Shown here piece after piece: positions 12,387 through 24,450 of a DNA stretch of 64,000 nt (position 1 is the stretch's first letter; every line of letters starts with the position of its first letter). A model generated the notes under the pieces. That model did not search any database. It saw nothing but the letters and a program-made list of their open reading frames with translations, and had not been told where the DNA came from. The position numbers and the translations under genes are program-made. This DNA comes from Gamsiella multidivaricata (Eukaryota > Mortierellomycota > Mortierellomycetes > Mortierellales > Mortierellaceae), in assembly GCF_025024155.1 (NCBI RefSeq), contig NW_026251822.1, forward strand, positions 28,154 through 92,153. The letters are read 5' to 3'.

Positions 12387-15300
12387 ATGAGTGAAAAGCC
12401 AGAGGCCCAGGCGCGCTCTTTACCTCCAATAACACTTCACGACGGTAGACAGGAAAAGGCCGATCAGATCGAAATCGAAGAGCAGGTCCACCACGAGCAC
12501 GTCGAAGAGATTTCGGCTGAACTCGAAGCACTACTCCACACGGATCCCCTCAAAGGCTTGTCTGATGATGAGATTGCTAACCGTCGCGAAACCTTTGGAC
12601 GCAACGAGTTGATTGAAAAGAAACGGCACCCACTGCTTAAGTTCCTAAGTTACTTTACAGGCGCCATTGCCTATTTAATTGAAATTGCTGTCATTTGTGC
12701 GGCTGTCGTCGGTGTAAGTGGTTCCCATATCGCTAATGGCCTATTATGTTGATTTGTAAAGCACACTTATACATTCAAGGGCTCTCAAGAGTATTGAGTG
12801 CGCCTTTTTTACGCCTGTTCGATTTCTCTGTGCTTCTACTTTTGCCTTGAGGCTCTTCACTATTTGAACCTTGCTATTTGCTTCCAGTGGTTCAAATGTC
12901 CACGTATCCCAGGTTCAAGGCAGCTCGCCCTTGGATAGTAATTTACGGCCCTCATATATACCGGGTTTATTTAATAGTCCTGTGTCTCAATGCTTTGTGA
13001 ACCTTCAGACTGCCCAGTGCTCCTCTCTCTGTTAGCATGCTTCTGAATGTTCATACGAATTTATTTTCCCCGCAAAGCTTAATTTAGAGTTGTGGGCGCA
13101 CGTCCCTTTAGTACGTCTGTGCACAGCTGCTCTACGCGCCCGTCACTAAACCCTCTTTTCTATAATTCATTCCACCCCTACTAGGACTGGCCAGACTTCG
13201 GTATTATTCTGGCCCTCTTGTTCATCAATGCTACCATCGGGTTCGTGGAGGAGTCCAAGGCCGAGTCTGCCTTGGATGCCCTCAAGCAGACCCTAGCCCT
13301 GAAGACCCGCTGCTGGCGTAACGGTCATCTGGTCGAGCTCGATACCTCTGATCTCGTCCCTGGCGATGTGATTGTCCTTCGACTTGGCGATATCATCCCA
13401 GCTGATGGTCGTCTTCTCGGGTTCGGCGCCACTGGTGAGGCCATCGAGGGTGATCTCCAGGTCGATCAATCTGCCCTTACTGGTGAATCTCTACCTTTGT
13501 CCAAGAACAAGGGTGCCACCGTTTACTCATCCTCGATCGTTAAGCAGGGCCAGCAGATGGCTGTTGTTACCAAGACTGGCGGTAATACATTCATCGGCCG
13601 CGCCGCTGGACTTATGGCCGTCGCCACTGAAGAAGGCCACTTCCAAAAGATCATCAACCGCATCGGCAACTTTTTGATCTTAATCACAGTGGTCCTGGTC
13701 GTTATCATCCTGATTTATTTACTGGTAGACAACCGTGGCACGCCCGAGGGTTCGTTCAAACACGTTCTGGAGCAGGTCCTTGTCCTCACTATCGCTGCTA
13801 TCCCTGTCGGTCTCCCCACTGTTATGTCTGTCACCATGGCCATGGGTGCCAAGGAGCTCGCACTTCGCAAGGTTATTGTCAAGCGCCTCACTGCCGTCGA
13901 GGAGATGGCTTCTGTCTCTGTTCTCTGCTCCGACAAGACCGGAACATTGACCCTGAACGAGTTGACATTTGATGAGCCCTATTTGACCAACAACTACACC
14001 TCGGGTGATATTCTCCTGTACTCTTACCTTGCTGCTGAGCCCGGTGCCAACGATCCCATTGAGTTTGCTGTGCGCACTGCTGCGGAGGAGCAGCTCGAGA
14101 TCCTCAAGAACCGCACCCACAAACACGAGGTCCCCGGCTTTAAGGTTACTTCTTTCTTACCCTTCAACCCCTCAACCAAGCTGACCCAGGCTACCGTTAT
14201 GGACTTGGAAACCCAGCAGTCCTTCAAGGTCGCCAAGGGCGCCCCCCAAGTCATTGTCCGCCTCGTCGGTGGTGATGACGAAGCGGCTCGTGCTGTTAAT
14301 GTGCTTGCCAAACGTGGCCTTCGCGCCCTTGGTGTCGCCCGCACCAAGCACGGCAGCCTGGAAGAGTATGAGCTAGTCGGGATGATTTCCTTGATTGATC
14401 CCCCACGACCCGACTCTGGAGAGACCATACGCCGCTGCAACGACATGGGAGTCGACGTCAAGATGATCACAGGCGACCAGCAAATCATTGCCAAGGAGGT
14501 TGCACATCGTCTTGGTATGGGTCGTGTCATTTTGGATGCAGGCCACTTGGTCGATCCTGATAAATCCGAGGATGAGATCACTGAGCACTGCATCCGCGCC
14601 GATGGGTTCGCCCAGGTCATTCCCGAGCACAAATACCGCGTTGTCGAGCTACTTCAAAATCGCGGCATCCTTGTCGGAATGACTGGCGATGGTGTCAACG
14701 ATGCTCCCGCTCTCAAAAAGGCCAACGTCGGCATTGCTGTTCACGGATGCACTGATGCCGCCCGCTCTGCTGCTGATATTGTCTTGCTCGCCCCCGGATT
14801 GTCGACCATTGTCGATGGCCTGATGACCTCTCGCGCCATTTTTCAGCGCATGCGATCCTATGCCCTGTACCGTATTACCTCGACTGTCCACTTCTTGATG
14901 TTTTTCTTCTGTATCACCATGGCCCTGCAATGGAAGATGAAGCCAATTCTGCTCATTTTGATCTGTATCCTTAATGACGCTGCCACTCTGGTCATCTCCG
15001 TCGATAACGCCAAAATCTCGGCCCATCCTGACAAGTGGAGAATCGGCCAGTTGATATTCCTGTCCGTTGTTCTCGGTGCATTGTTGACAGCTCTTTCGTT
15101 CGCGCACTTTTTCATTGCCAAGGGTGTCTTCCATGTCTCGCCTGAACAGCTCGAGGCCATCATGTATCTGCACATTTCGTCCGCACCTCACTTTGTGATT
15201 TTCTCGACGCGTCTGTCCGGTTACTTTTGGGAAAACATGCCCTCGCCTATCTTCTTTATCGCCGTCATGGGTACCCAGGTCTTTGCGATGTTGATCTGCA

Positions 15301-15581
15301 TCTATGGTGTGATCGTCGGCGAGGCGATCGGCTGGGTCTGGGGTGTAGCTGTCATCGGCATCTCCCTAGTCTACTTTATCTTTCTTGACTTTGTCAAGGT
15401 CTTTATCTTTAAGCGATGGAACTTTGAGCTCACCACCCAGGCCTGGCCCACCAAGGCCCGCAAGGAGAAGCTTGCCGCTCGCAAGGTTCGTGCAACCCAG
15501 CAGCACCGCGTCTGGTTCTCCGTTGACCAGGTTCGCCAGATCGGCCTCAAGCTGAAGGTTCTCGAGGCACTGAAGGCGTAA
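12387..15581 (+). CDS. PMA1: Plasma membrane H+-ATPase (P3A-type)
   Basis: Two exons (12387-12713 and 13185-15581) encode a 907-aa P-type proton pump, close to the length of yeast Pma1. Order: an acidic/histidine-rich N-tail, membrane helices M1-M2, an actuator domain with LTGES, M3-M4 with AAIPVGLPTVMSV, the phosphorylation site CSDKTGTLTLN with catalytic Asp, the nucleotide-binding loop with KGAP, DPPRPDS and MITGDQQ, the hinge GDGVNDAPALKKANVGIAV, then M5-M10 and a short basic C-tail. It exports protons and energises the plasma membrane for nutrient uptake. The single 471-bp intron lies between M2-region residues (VVG|DWPDFG). The very long CT-rich leader fits a strongly expressed gene. 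Confidence 0.98.
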
Positions 15582-15941
15582 AATTCCCTCCATGGACTCT
15601 TTTTATATTTTATATTTTTATTTTTTCGTTATGTTCCTGCTTTCTTTAAATGGATTTCACTTGTTCATTTTCTGAAAGGTTGGTTCTTTCTTTTGATGGA
15701 CCAACTGAAATCGTCTACCTCTGTCTATACAATTGAACTCACTGTAATATTTAATAAAATACTATCCATTTGCCAAATCGAACGAAAAAAACTGATCCGG
15801 CTTCGCTTTATTGTCTGCATTTTGCGTAAAGGTTTGATGGGCCTCGGTGAAGTGACTGGAACGAGTATGCTATGCCCTAGTTTCACCGCCATGCTCAATT
15901 GTGAGGGATTATCCTGACTGGATAGCAGAGGGACGACGTGT
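15582..15941. other. PMA1/CSN6 convergent intergenic region
   Basis: A T-rich stretch directly after the PMA1 stop (15,600-15,650), with AATAAAA near 15,754, is the likely 3' UTR. No gene was seen. Confidence 0.5.
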
Positions 15942-17800
15942 TTAGGCTAGCATCCCGCGTCGAGGACGTCCATGACTTTGATGCGATGAATTGTTCGCAA
16001 CAACATTGAATTTGTCCACCATCTATGCAAATGTAAAGAGACAGTGAGGGTCGCGGTTAAAAACTACGTTTATATTCAGAACCATAAAGAAAAGAGTTCA
16101 AATAGGCTAGTGCCGCTACTTAATTACCTCACTCATAGCATGCGTGCCTTTGGTGATGGTAGCCAAGTAAGAGGTCAAAAGGACATCGTTGTACTCCTAT
16201 GACACAATCCATAGCATTTATTAAAAAGGAAGAAGAATCGTTAGAATGATGGGAGTTGTAGTCCAATTCCGGTATCCGTCGCTCCAAATGATCGTGTGCG
16301 CACATACCGTCATGAATTCCTCTTCGAATGCCTGCCCGGAAATAGTGGGCAAACGGTTGCATAAACTTGATATTTGTCGCTCCAGGTCGTGATCTCTGGG
16401 AACATGGCCTATGGATGAAATGATATATGATGAGCATGCTTTAATATTGTTCTTTCGTCAAAAGACTTCAATGCGGGCAGAATGTCGCGTCGCCCCTGAA
16501 CACAATGCCACAATACCTTGGACGGAGTCCTGCAGATATTCATGAAGAAGTTTGATACGGGTGTCGAGCATTTTTATCGCATTCTGTTGTCCAGAGAGAT
16601 GTGCGACAAGAGAGCTTTCGCCATCCTGATGAGTAGCAGCGTGCGCAACATGATCGACAGCGATTCTCTCTGCTTCGCCCGTTTCGACTTTGTAGACAGC
16701 CTTAATGAACATTGGCTGGGGCTGATTGTCAACAATATCAACAATAGATTCATATACGGTGATGGGAAGAGAGCGCGCTGGTGTCGGGATCTCATTCGGG
16801 TCCATCTGCAGGAAGAGAGGACTTTCATTGTAGACCATGAGCTATAATTGGTAGACTCATAGGTTAAAAGATGAATACCGTTTTAGGTCTGTGCCTTTTT
16901 TGCGAAGTTAGTTAGTGATGGCTTCATTCAGGCAATGGAAGGAGCTCTACCTGCTGTAGCACGTCGATATCAATCATGGATGGCTTATGTCCGATAGCGT
17001 ACCATCCCAGGAAATCATAGGCTGGAAACACCTGTCGGACTATTCAGCACGAAGATGAGGATGCGAAACGTTGTTTTATCAGACGCCGTATCATCCAGAC
17101 AGACAGTCAGGACAGAGTCGGTAGATAAAGCTTATGGGCTTTGTACGAATTCATTACATTGCTCCTGCTTTGTGACAAAGTACTCCTCGTGAATTCGAAT
17201 AGAGCCGTCCGCTTGCAGATTAAACAGCAGTTCATAAGAGTTGAATATTTCCACTTCACGTCCAGATTGAATGCCAAGCAAGGCTCCAATGACTATGACC
17301 GAAAGAACAGAGAGAGGTAACATTCCGCGTCAATACGTTTATTGGGCAATCTAATAGGACGCAAGCTTCCTTTGTCTTTAGGTAAGATCATACGACAATG
17401 TCTCCTTACCATGAACAGAGCCTCCGTCTGCTTGCTGTATAGCAGTTCGCGTGTAATGGTCCGAGATATTAAGCAGTGTCAGCGGATGTCTATTTGTCAA
17501 TAGTAGCGTTCAGTCAGCAAAGAGTACAAGTCCTAAAAGAGCAATGAGTGCTTTTTGTCCACAAGCAAGGCTAGGGGTGAGAGGCAATTTTGCAGCTGTT
17601 GCCGGTCAAAGTGTTCGTGTTCCCACAGTAGACTGCGCCTCTCAGTTGCTTCATTGGCCTTCCACAACGATAACAGCAAAGTAAAGGCATGTCCTGCACT
17701 TTCGGACCGTGTAATGAGTCACATACAAGGCGATGTGCAATCCTGAGTTGTTGGGCTGGTTGAGAACAACCGTTGTCGTATCCTGGTTGAGTGTGGCCAT
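15942..17800 (-). CDS. CSN6: COP9 signalosome subunit 6 (MPN domain)
   Basis: Eight exons give 317 aa in one frame: 17727-17800, 17410-17489, 17158-17292, 16951-17039, 16517-16841, 16308-16408, 16128-16196 and 15942-16022. The MPN domain starts with LHIALHPLTLLNISDHYTR, continues with VIGALLGIQSGREVEIFNSY and KQEQFRQVFPAYDFLGWYA, and lacks the JAMM zinc-binding His-x-His...Asp signature. That is expected for CSN6, a structural partner of the catalytic CSN5. The C-terminal part has the CSN6-type helices (SGQQNAIKMLDTRIKLLHEY) and the conserved tail VDKFN...GRPRRG. CSN removes NEDD8 from cullins in the nucleus and cytoplasm. An in-frame upstream ATG would add a hydrophobic extension; the shorter start at 17,800 fits the family better. 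Confidence 0.96.
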
Positions 17801-18123
17801 GGCGTGCGAAAGCGATGCGTTGTAGAGGAGAGGGATGGAGAGTATGAATGTAACCGCCATTTTTCTCTTCCACGCTACACGCGAATCATTTTTTTTTGTG
17901 ACTGGACAATACTGCACTTTCCACGCGTCTGGTCCTTGTCCAAGCTTGTGGCAGTTATCAGCATACACGATGGCTACATGAATAGAGAGTCCTTTCAATT
18001 GTTTTCAGACGGTGTCTTTATTTGATTCCGCTTAGTCTTCAGGGTCACATTTTATTTTCCTGCGTGGCCTATACATTGGCGGCTCCATGTACAGAATGGC
18101 TAGGAATGAAATCAGATAGGTTC

Positions 18124-19208
18124 TTAAAGGACAAGGCAGTTCTTGCTGCTGCGATGACTCTTTTTGGGCTTGGCCAGCAACGACGCGCGGGTAGCGCTCT
18201 TGAATACCTCGCGAACACCCTCGCCAGTCCTGGCCGAACACTCTAGGTAGTCCCTAGCCTTGATGTGGCGAGCAATTTCGGCACCCTAAGAGGTGAATTT
18301 TACCAATAAGAAAACATAATGTTAATATCCACATGATGGCGGCTCATCTCCACAATTGCACAGCAGTCAAGTAGACTCCACTATATGAAGAAGGCGGCGT
18401 TGCTTAAGTAGATATGTCCGATGATAATGTTACGTACTCTCTCGGGGCTCACTGGAGCCTGGTTGCTCCTCCTCAGCTCGTCAATTGTGCGCTGGTCAAA
18501 TCGGAGGTCTTTCTTGCATGCGACCAAGACGATGGGAAGTCCACCGCAAAAGTGCTGAACCTCAGAGAACCACTATAAATTTGGCAATTGAGCAGCAAAA
18601 AAGATTAATACAAAGTATTTAGTCTTGATGATTTTGTCGTTGTTATTGTCGTTCTCCTTGTCGTTATCGTTGTTTTTGGGAGAGGGGAGGGGGTCGATTC
18701 TTCTTTTACCTTCTCCTGTACGTTCTCCAGTGAATCAGGCGAGTCGATCGAAGCAGATGAGAATCACATGCGAACCAGGGTACGAGAGAGGACGAAGACG
18801 GTCATAGTCCTCCTGGCCTATTCAGCACAGGACGAGATAGTGTTTAGAGGCGTGTTGACATTTTTGTTCGTCTAGCAAAGAGGAGGTTGAGGACGGCCAA
18901 GGAAGCGAACAGTCTTACCGACAGTGTCCCAAAGCGCGAGTTCGACGTGCTTGCCATCCACCTCGATATCGACCATATACTTCTCAAAGACCGTGGGGGC
19001 GTAAATCTGGTTGCAGGTATAGAAAAGCGTTGAGTAAGTTCGAATGTAATACTTCTTCGCTGTTGTTTTGCTGTTGCTGTCAGAAAATTGTCGCCGCTGC
19101 ACTGTGTGATACATCAGGGAAGGTGCCCCTTGATAAGACGATGAGCAGGCAGGTCTTGCCACAGGCACCATCACCGACGATAACGAGCTTTCGGCGGATT
19201 TCAGTCAT
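18124..19208 (-). CDS. RHO1: Rho1-type small GTPase, with apparent 2-nt frameshift in exon 3
   Basis: Five exons: 19113-19208, 18919-19006, 18710-18817, 18438-18572 and 18124-18285. They carry the P-loop GDGACGKT, effector loop [15 protein letters not shown] (G4), SAR (G5) and a prenylation box CLVL preceded by lysines, so about 196 aa of Rho1/RhoA type are recognisable. Rho1 drives beta-glucan synthesis, cell-wall integrity and actin polarity. Oddities: switch II reads DTVGQED instead of the near-universal DTAGQED; SYPDS reads SYPGS; and between ICF and [10 protein letters not shown] two bases are missing (about 18,744), which brings in an early TGA. All splice sites are otherwise intact. 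It is either a young pseudogene or divergent paralogue, or the gap is a sequencing error. Confidence 0.9.
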
Positions 19209-20007
19209 TGTGAAGGGGTGTATGTCTTGGCAGATGTGGAGGAGGGGAGAGCGACGACTTGGGCTTGGGTTAGTTATATTAAAAGCAGATTTAGCTAAGA
19301 AGGAAAAAAAAAGGATGCCGAGGCGGGAGGGAAAGAGAAACACAAGCGATATAAAGTGAGGATTGTGGCAATTGACAAATGGTAGCAGACGTGACCCTAT
19401 CCGTCGGTGCGTTCTTTCCCCCCACACCACATCTCCACTGTTGGTCAGTCAGTTGGTCAGTCAGTCAGTCAGTCAATCGGCTGAGTCCAGTTAAGAGGAA
19501 GAAAGAGAGAGAGACATAAAGAAAAAGACATACATTATTAGAGTCGACAGGAAAAAGGGACTAGCAAGAGAAGGGGATGGTGGCGAAGGCAGTGGTAGTA
19601 GGAGTAGAGCTGATGGTGGCGGTGAGGGGTATGGGAGGGTATTGTTATGAAGATAAGACGTTAATTGGGGTTGGGATGACTTGAAGGGGAGTGAATGGGA
19701 ATTGGGATGACTGAACGAAGAAAAACACCTTTCACGTTTAGTAAATGACGATAGGGCGGAATGAACAAAAACGAGTGTTGTCAGATGGACTGTTGCAGGG
19801 GCTGCGCTTTGTTCATATGCTTCCATTGATATCACACCCTTACTCTCCAAGCGACATGTATCGCATGTACTTCTCTTCGTTCCCTCCTTCTTCTTTGTCT
19901 TCATCTCACGGTCATATTCATGTAAACGTGGGTTGCAGCAACTAAAATGTCAGCATATTTCCGTACAGACGCAAAGCATTTGAGCGGAAAGGCAGGCTAG
20001 TAATACA
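19209..20007. other. Rho1 5' region and spacer
   Basis: On the minus strand this is CT-rich leader sequence of the Rho gene. It includes a short GTCA tetranucleotide run (about 19,443-19,475) and pyrimidine-rich blocks at 19,490-19,650. No gene was seen. Confidence 0.5.
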
Positions 20008-20985
20008 ATGGTCTGCCATCAAGACAAGGCACTTGTTTCCGTTTCAGACCGCGGCCAACGTAGGAAGAAGGAGCGACGCGAGGAGAGAATCGGCCGACAA
20101 ATTCCGAGCGAGTTGGCCGTAGGTTGGGACGAAGCCTTAGATATGGAAGATGGCTTCGACGACAACGATATACAAGTTGCCAAAGCCACGTTCTTGTCTG
20201 AAGCCCATGCTACTTCGCCGGACAAGTCATCCGCGACAACTTTAAGAAAACGCCCCTGCATTGATCCTCTTTCCGAAACTCTGTCCAACGATCTGGAAAA
20301 AGAGGAAGAGCCAATAGCCTCGGAGACCTTGGAGATGATTGAGAGGCTGCAGAAGGCCAAGCTATTGCAGAGCCAGATCAGAGAATTGCGAAAGGTCACG
20401 CCTCCTAGCAATACGTTCGTTTCAGTCAAACGGCCTTCAGGAAAAAGGGTGTCTGTAGAGGGGCGTAGAGCAGTACTTCATTGCTACGAGCTTTGCAGGG
20501 AGAAAAAGAGAACGCGAAACTTGTTACGACATCGGATTTTTTTTTCACGAAAGGCCTATTACATGGGATTCTCACTCAATACCGTCAAGAATATCGTGTT
20601 GAAAAAGGATAACGGAGACGCCCGAGGCATGCATCTACGCTATAATCACACTCTATCGTTTGCTTCAGATCTTCGATGGGTCGCAACGGAAATGAACATC
20701 AAGGGACAAGCTGTTAACGTTAGAGTCCTTTTTAACCGCATCAAGGTGCTATTTGTGGATCAATTCAAGATTCCAGGCAAGGAAGCGATTCGCTTGTTGA
20801 TGAAGAAAGTGGGTTTCCGTTATCAGGATGTCAGGAACACTAGGAATTTTGTCGAGTCAGAGGATATCAAGGCCAAGAGGCGGCACTACCTTCAAGAGCG
20901 ACGGTCCGACAAGTATAAGGATGCCATGTTTGTGTATTTGGACGAACCCTGCTGTAACCAGAACCATAGAGGATGGCTGTTTTGA
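20008..20985 (+). pseudogene. N-terminal fragment of a DDE (IS630/Tc1/mariner-supergroup) transposase
   Basis: A 325-aa ORF. Residues 1-130 are charged and low complexity; then comes a helix-turn-helix-like region (AYYMGFSLNTVKNIVLKK), a second helical region (FKIPGKEAIRLLMKKVGFRYQ) and finally MFVYLDEPCCNQNHRGWLF. That last block holds the first catalytic Asp of the family (usually YLDESYCNQNH..GW). The ORF stops right there, so the second Asp and the Glu are missing and the copy cannot be active. The minus-strand ORF at the right end of the window looks like the C-terminal half of the same transposase type. It lies about 730 bp from the 3' end of the Fanzor-like gene, in convergent orientation. 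Confidence 0.7.
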
Positions 20986-21718
20986 GCGATCCGTTCCTTT
21001 GTTAGGCTCTCTCAGTTTAAAAGATAATGCGACGGAGACAGAAGACGCGCCAAACTGATTGTTCCGCAGGGTCTATTCTGTGTGCATGAGTAAAAGATTT
21101 GACGCTATCAATCACACCTTGTCCTCTTATTTCCCCACATCTATCAAGATCTGCCGAAACAAAAGGCTTCGTGTTCTTGACAGTGCAGGCATGCGTTCAT
21201 GCCCATAAAATCTACGCCTTTTGGCAACTCTCCACTGCTCCCTCCCTTGCAATGCACCTTCATTTCACCAAAGCACACCTTTGACTTTATCAACCCTCCT
21301 CCTACGCATCCCCAACTTTCCTTACAGAACCATGCTTCAATGCAAATATAACCTTTATCCCTGACCTAGGGTGGCATACGAAAGCCCTGAAAGTCCCGCA
21401 AACCCAAGCCCAACAAGCCCAGCATGCCCAGCTCACACTTTTTTCTAAGCTACTCCCGGCTCTAGCTACCAGTACCACTACTACCGCCAGTCAGCAAGCA
21501 CTGGAGTCATCTTCAAACTCTCGACACCCAAGAATGATACCACGGGGGCCCCCAACGTGAAGAGGGGATTATGGTAGGATGAAGACAAATAAGACAAATA
21601 TGGAAATACTCGCTCTCGTATTAGTATTGCTAATAGTTCAACTTTATCCCTTAGACCGTCTCAACTAGAAAGAGAGACAGCCACCTAGGATAAATTTTAA
21701 CTGATACGGCCAGTACAG
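20986..21718. other. Spacer between transposase fragment and Fanzor-like gene
   Basis: No gene is supported. The stretch contains a perfect 10-bp palindrome GGGGGCCCCC (21,544-21,553) and several CCCA/GCCC repeats at 21,400-21,440. It corresponds to the 3' flank of the Fanzor-like gene, the place where guide RNAs are encoded in characterised Fanzor/TnpB loci. Confidence 0.4.
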
Positions 21719-24181
21719 TTATTCTTGCTGGGGCCGGCGGAGGGGCTCTGGGCGAGACAGGCTACTGATCCATTCGAGACCAATATTAGCCAAATTCTGG
21801 GCGCCCACAGTCCCTGTCTAGCCATCTCTGGCACCCATCCTCGAGACAGACGAATGCTCGATTCACTGGCTTTGCTATTCTTCGGTCCTTGTTTTGTCGT
21901 ACACAGCTCGGGCATTTCGATGACGTGAGATACTCATCCGAACAAACGACGGTGTACCCGAGCTGTTTGCCTATGTAGCGCAATGGCATGCGGAAACATG
22001 GCATCAGTATCGATACTGGATTGAAAACAAGCAAATTGCAACGAATATGTTTATAACAACATACTTTGTGGAAAAAATACCTTTTGAAGCTCTCGTGTAG
22101 CCTGGTATGGATATTGAACTTTCCTGACCCGTATACAAACATCGCCGGTCTCGTTGGCCCAGTATGCATCCCGCCTTGTGGGTCCATAGTTCGCAATGCT
22201 CCATGCACGGCATGATCCTTCTCAGCCCGGTTCGCCTTTTTGAGCTCCCACAGCTTTTTTTTCATCGAACGGGATCCGTAAAAATCGCGAAATGGTTGTA
22301 GGACATAGCTGAACTGTCGGAGGCCGCGCCGGTGTTCTTCCATGCTTACGAATGACGACGACGGTAGCGAGGCTTCCAATTCCGATATGCTAGGCGTCTC
22401 GCATGTGTGCCCACTCAGTCCTGCATTGTCTTTGATTGTGACAGTGGCCCGTTCGCGTTTTTTGGCCTCCAACGCGGCTCTGAATGACAAGCTGGGACTG
22501 TAGAGAGCGGAGCTCTGATAGGCAGGTTCGTGACTTGGTTCGGTTTTCGAGGGTCCAGCGCACAAAATGATGCTGAAACTACTTCACCGGGGTCCATCCT
22601 CACAACCATAACATTCTGGAGGTCTTGATCGAAAGCCTTTGCAAGAGACCCTTTGTTAAGAGATCACGATGTAATCTCCGGGATCCGCGTCTTAATTTTG
22701 TATGACTGCCATCGTCGTCGTATTTCAAATGCCATTAGGTGGAGCTGGACTCCGTCTGTTCTCATCATATTGCTGATGGCATAGTGCTCCTTGACGCTGT
22801 CATTACTTGGGAAGGCAGGGGGCACGGGAGGCTCCGTGCCTTCGGCAGCTGCTTGCTTCCTAGCCTTGTGGTTTGCAAAGACCCTCTTCATGTACCCATC
22901 GAGTGCAGCTTGGCCGTATGTATTTGGATGGTCCTTCAGCAATCGGTTCATGGTCGTTGTTTTCTTTCCATATGAAGTCTGGTTCTTGAGGGGATCCGCC
23001 TTGGTCTCGACCTTGTATCTGATAAATAGTAGTCGGAAAAGCTCCCCATACTTCTCTGATGCAAGTTCGTGGGCCATCTCGGAAGAGCAGACTTGAGATT
23101 CCATGATATGCCGCGCAGGGCGCGTCTTTGAATTTGTATTGCCCCAAAGAAGTGAAAGGATGGCAGTCTCAGAGCATAAGATGAAAGAGTCTCCTAACTT
23201 CGACACTGGACAGAAAATAGGACGCAACTCTGACGGCACACGGAGAAAGTACCTCCACCAAGTTTGGATGTGCCCCTTCTTAAATGGCATCTTGTCTTTT
23301 TGTTTATCGCCGTCGGAGCTCTCATCATCCTCAAGTGGAGGTATATCGTCCGTGAATAAACGAGCGCGCTTCAGCTAATAGAAACAAGAAATAAACGTAA
23401 ATCCACAGTGGAAAAGCAAATCGACGCGAGATATGTCTTATTCCGGACATGGAAATGTTACCTTGTTCACGATGAACTTGGGCAGCCTCTGGAAATGTTC
23501 CCGAACCGCGGTCCGGACCTCCACCGCCAGTTCCGCCTGGATGACACTTAGGGGTATATCTTGGCAGTCCTTTGTCGGTATGCAATCTGAAAGAACGCTC
23601 TGGAAATTGTCATAAATTGAGCGCGCAATTGTTTTCGCCTGAGTTGCCGCCGGGTCTTTAGATGGTCTTCCGCGGGGCGCTACTGGGCCATTCAGAACCA
23701 AAGAGATCAAATTTCTGATGATAGTTTCCCCATGTGCCTTGTGCAGAATGAGATCAAGTGGGTCCGCGTTCTTGTGCTTCTTGTGCTGGACTTTCGGAGC
23801 ACTCGCTTGATTGACATCAGTGCCCAAGTTCTGGTTTGGCGCCGGGCGCGCTTGATCTGAATTGGATGTGGTGGCAGTGCTGACCTCCTTGTAGAGGAAA
23901 AGCTCGAGCGCTTTAAACACGAGAATACGAGTTTGGCTCATGATGCGGACCGCCTCGCTGATGCGTTCCGCGACGATCTTGGTCTGGACTACGTTGAGCT
24001 TCGTGGTACGGTGCAGGCATCCTGTGATCGACCCTGCAGTCATTGCGGTAGTCTTGAAAGCCTCCCCGAACAGGTGCTTAGTCAGGTTAGCTCCAGCTCG
24101 CCTCTCCACTTTTTCACCATTCTCCTCGTCCTTCTTGGACTTCGTCTTGGTTTCACTCGCGGCCTTAGGATTATCATCCAT
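21719..24181 (-). pseudogene. Fanzor-like (eukaryotic TnpB/IS605 OrfB homologue) RNA-guided nuclease gene, degenerate
   Basis: All three RuvC parts and the zinc finger can be read on the minus strand. RuvC-I is VVRMDPGEVVSASF (about 22,560-22,609). RuvC-II is DEYLTSSKCPSC with its Glu, followed by a second Cys pair in VCLEDGC. RuvC-III is RWLDRDC...GAQNLANIG (21,770-21,825). An N-terminal region of about 450 residues in two exons (24181-about 23,456 and about 23,380 downwards) precedes the nuclease core. An intron is visible at about 22,025-22,078. Breaks: an in-frame TGA at 22,664-22,666 just before RuvC-I, a frameshift near 22,530, and missing bases in the RuvC-III turn near 21,800. Family knowledge: Fanzors are omega-RNA-guided DNA endonucleases carried by eukaryotic transposons. 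Activity of this copy is very unlikely. The start at 24,181 is tentative. Confidence 0.83.
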
Positions 24182-24450
24182 ACTTCCGTCCTTCTTCTTC
24201 CGCGGGCGCGGTTCCTCGATGGAGATCTTTCCAATGCGACCTTGTCAACCGGGCATGACTGGCTGACATCCATGACAACATGAGGGGATAACGAGGGTTG
24301 GCATCTCCGTTCCTGCTCTTGTACCTAAGGGACAATCCAAAAATTAAAAAAAAAAAAAACAATAAGATGATTGTACCGAAGCGACAAAGCTGTAAAAGGT
24401 CGTAATGGATTTGAACTCGCTAACAAAGTCATACGACAATCATACCTGCT

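Noticed and set aside
16425..16516. A RRDILPALKSF-like peptide read as a CSN6 exon via a 21-nt micro-intron
   Set aside because: The micro-intron does not change the frame, and a normal-sized intron (16,409-16,516) leads directly to the expected VPRDHDLERQISSL segment, so this stretch is intronic.
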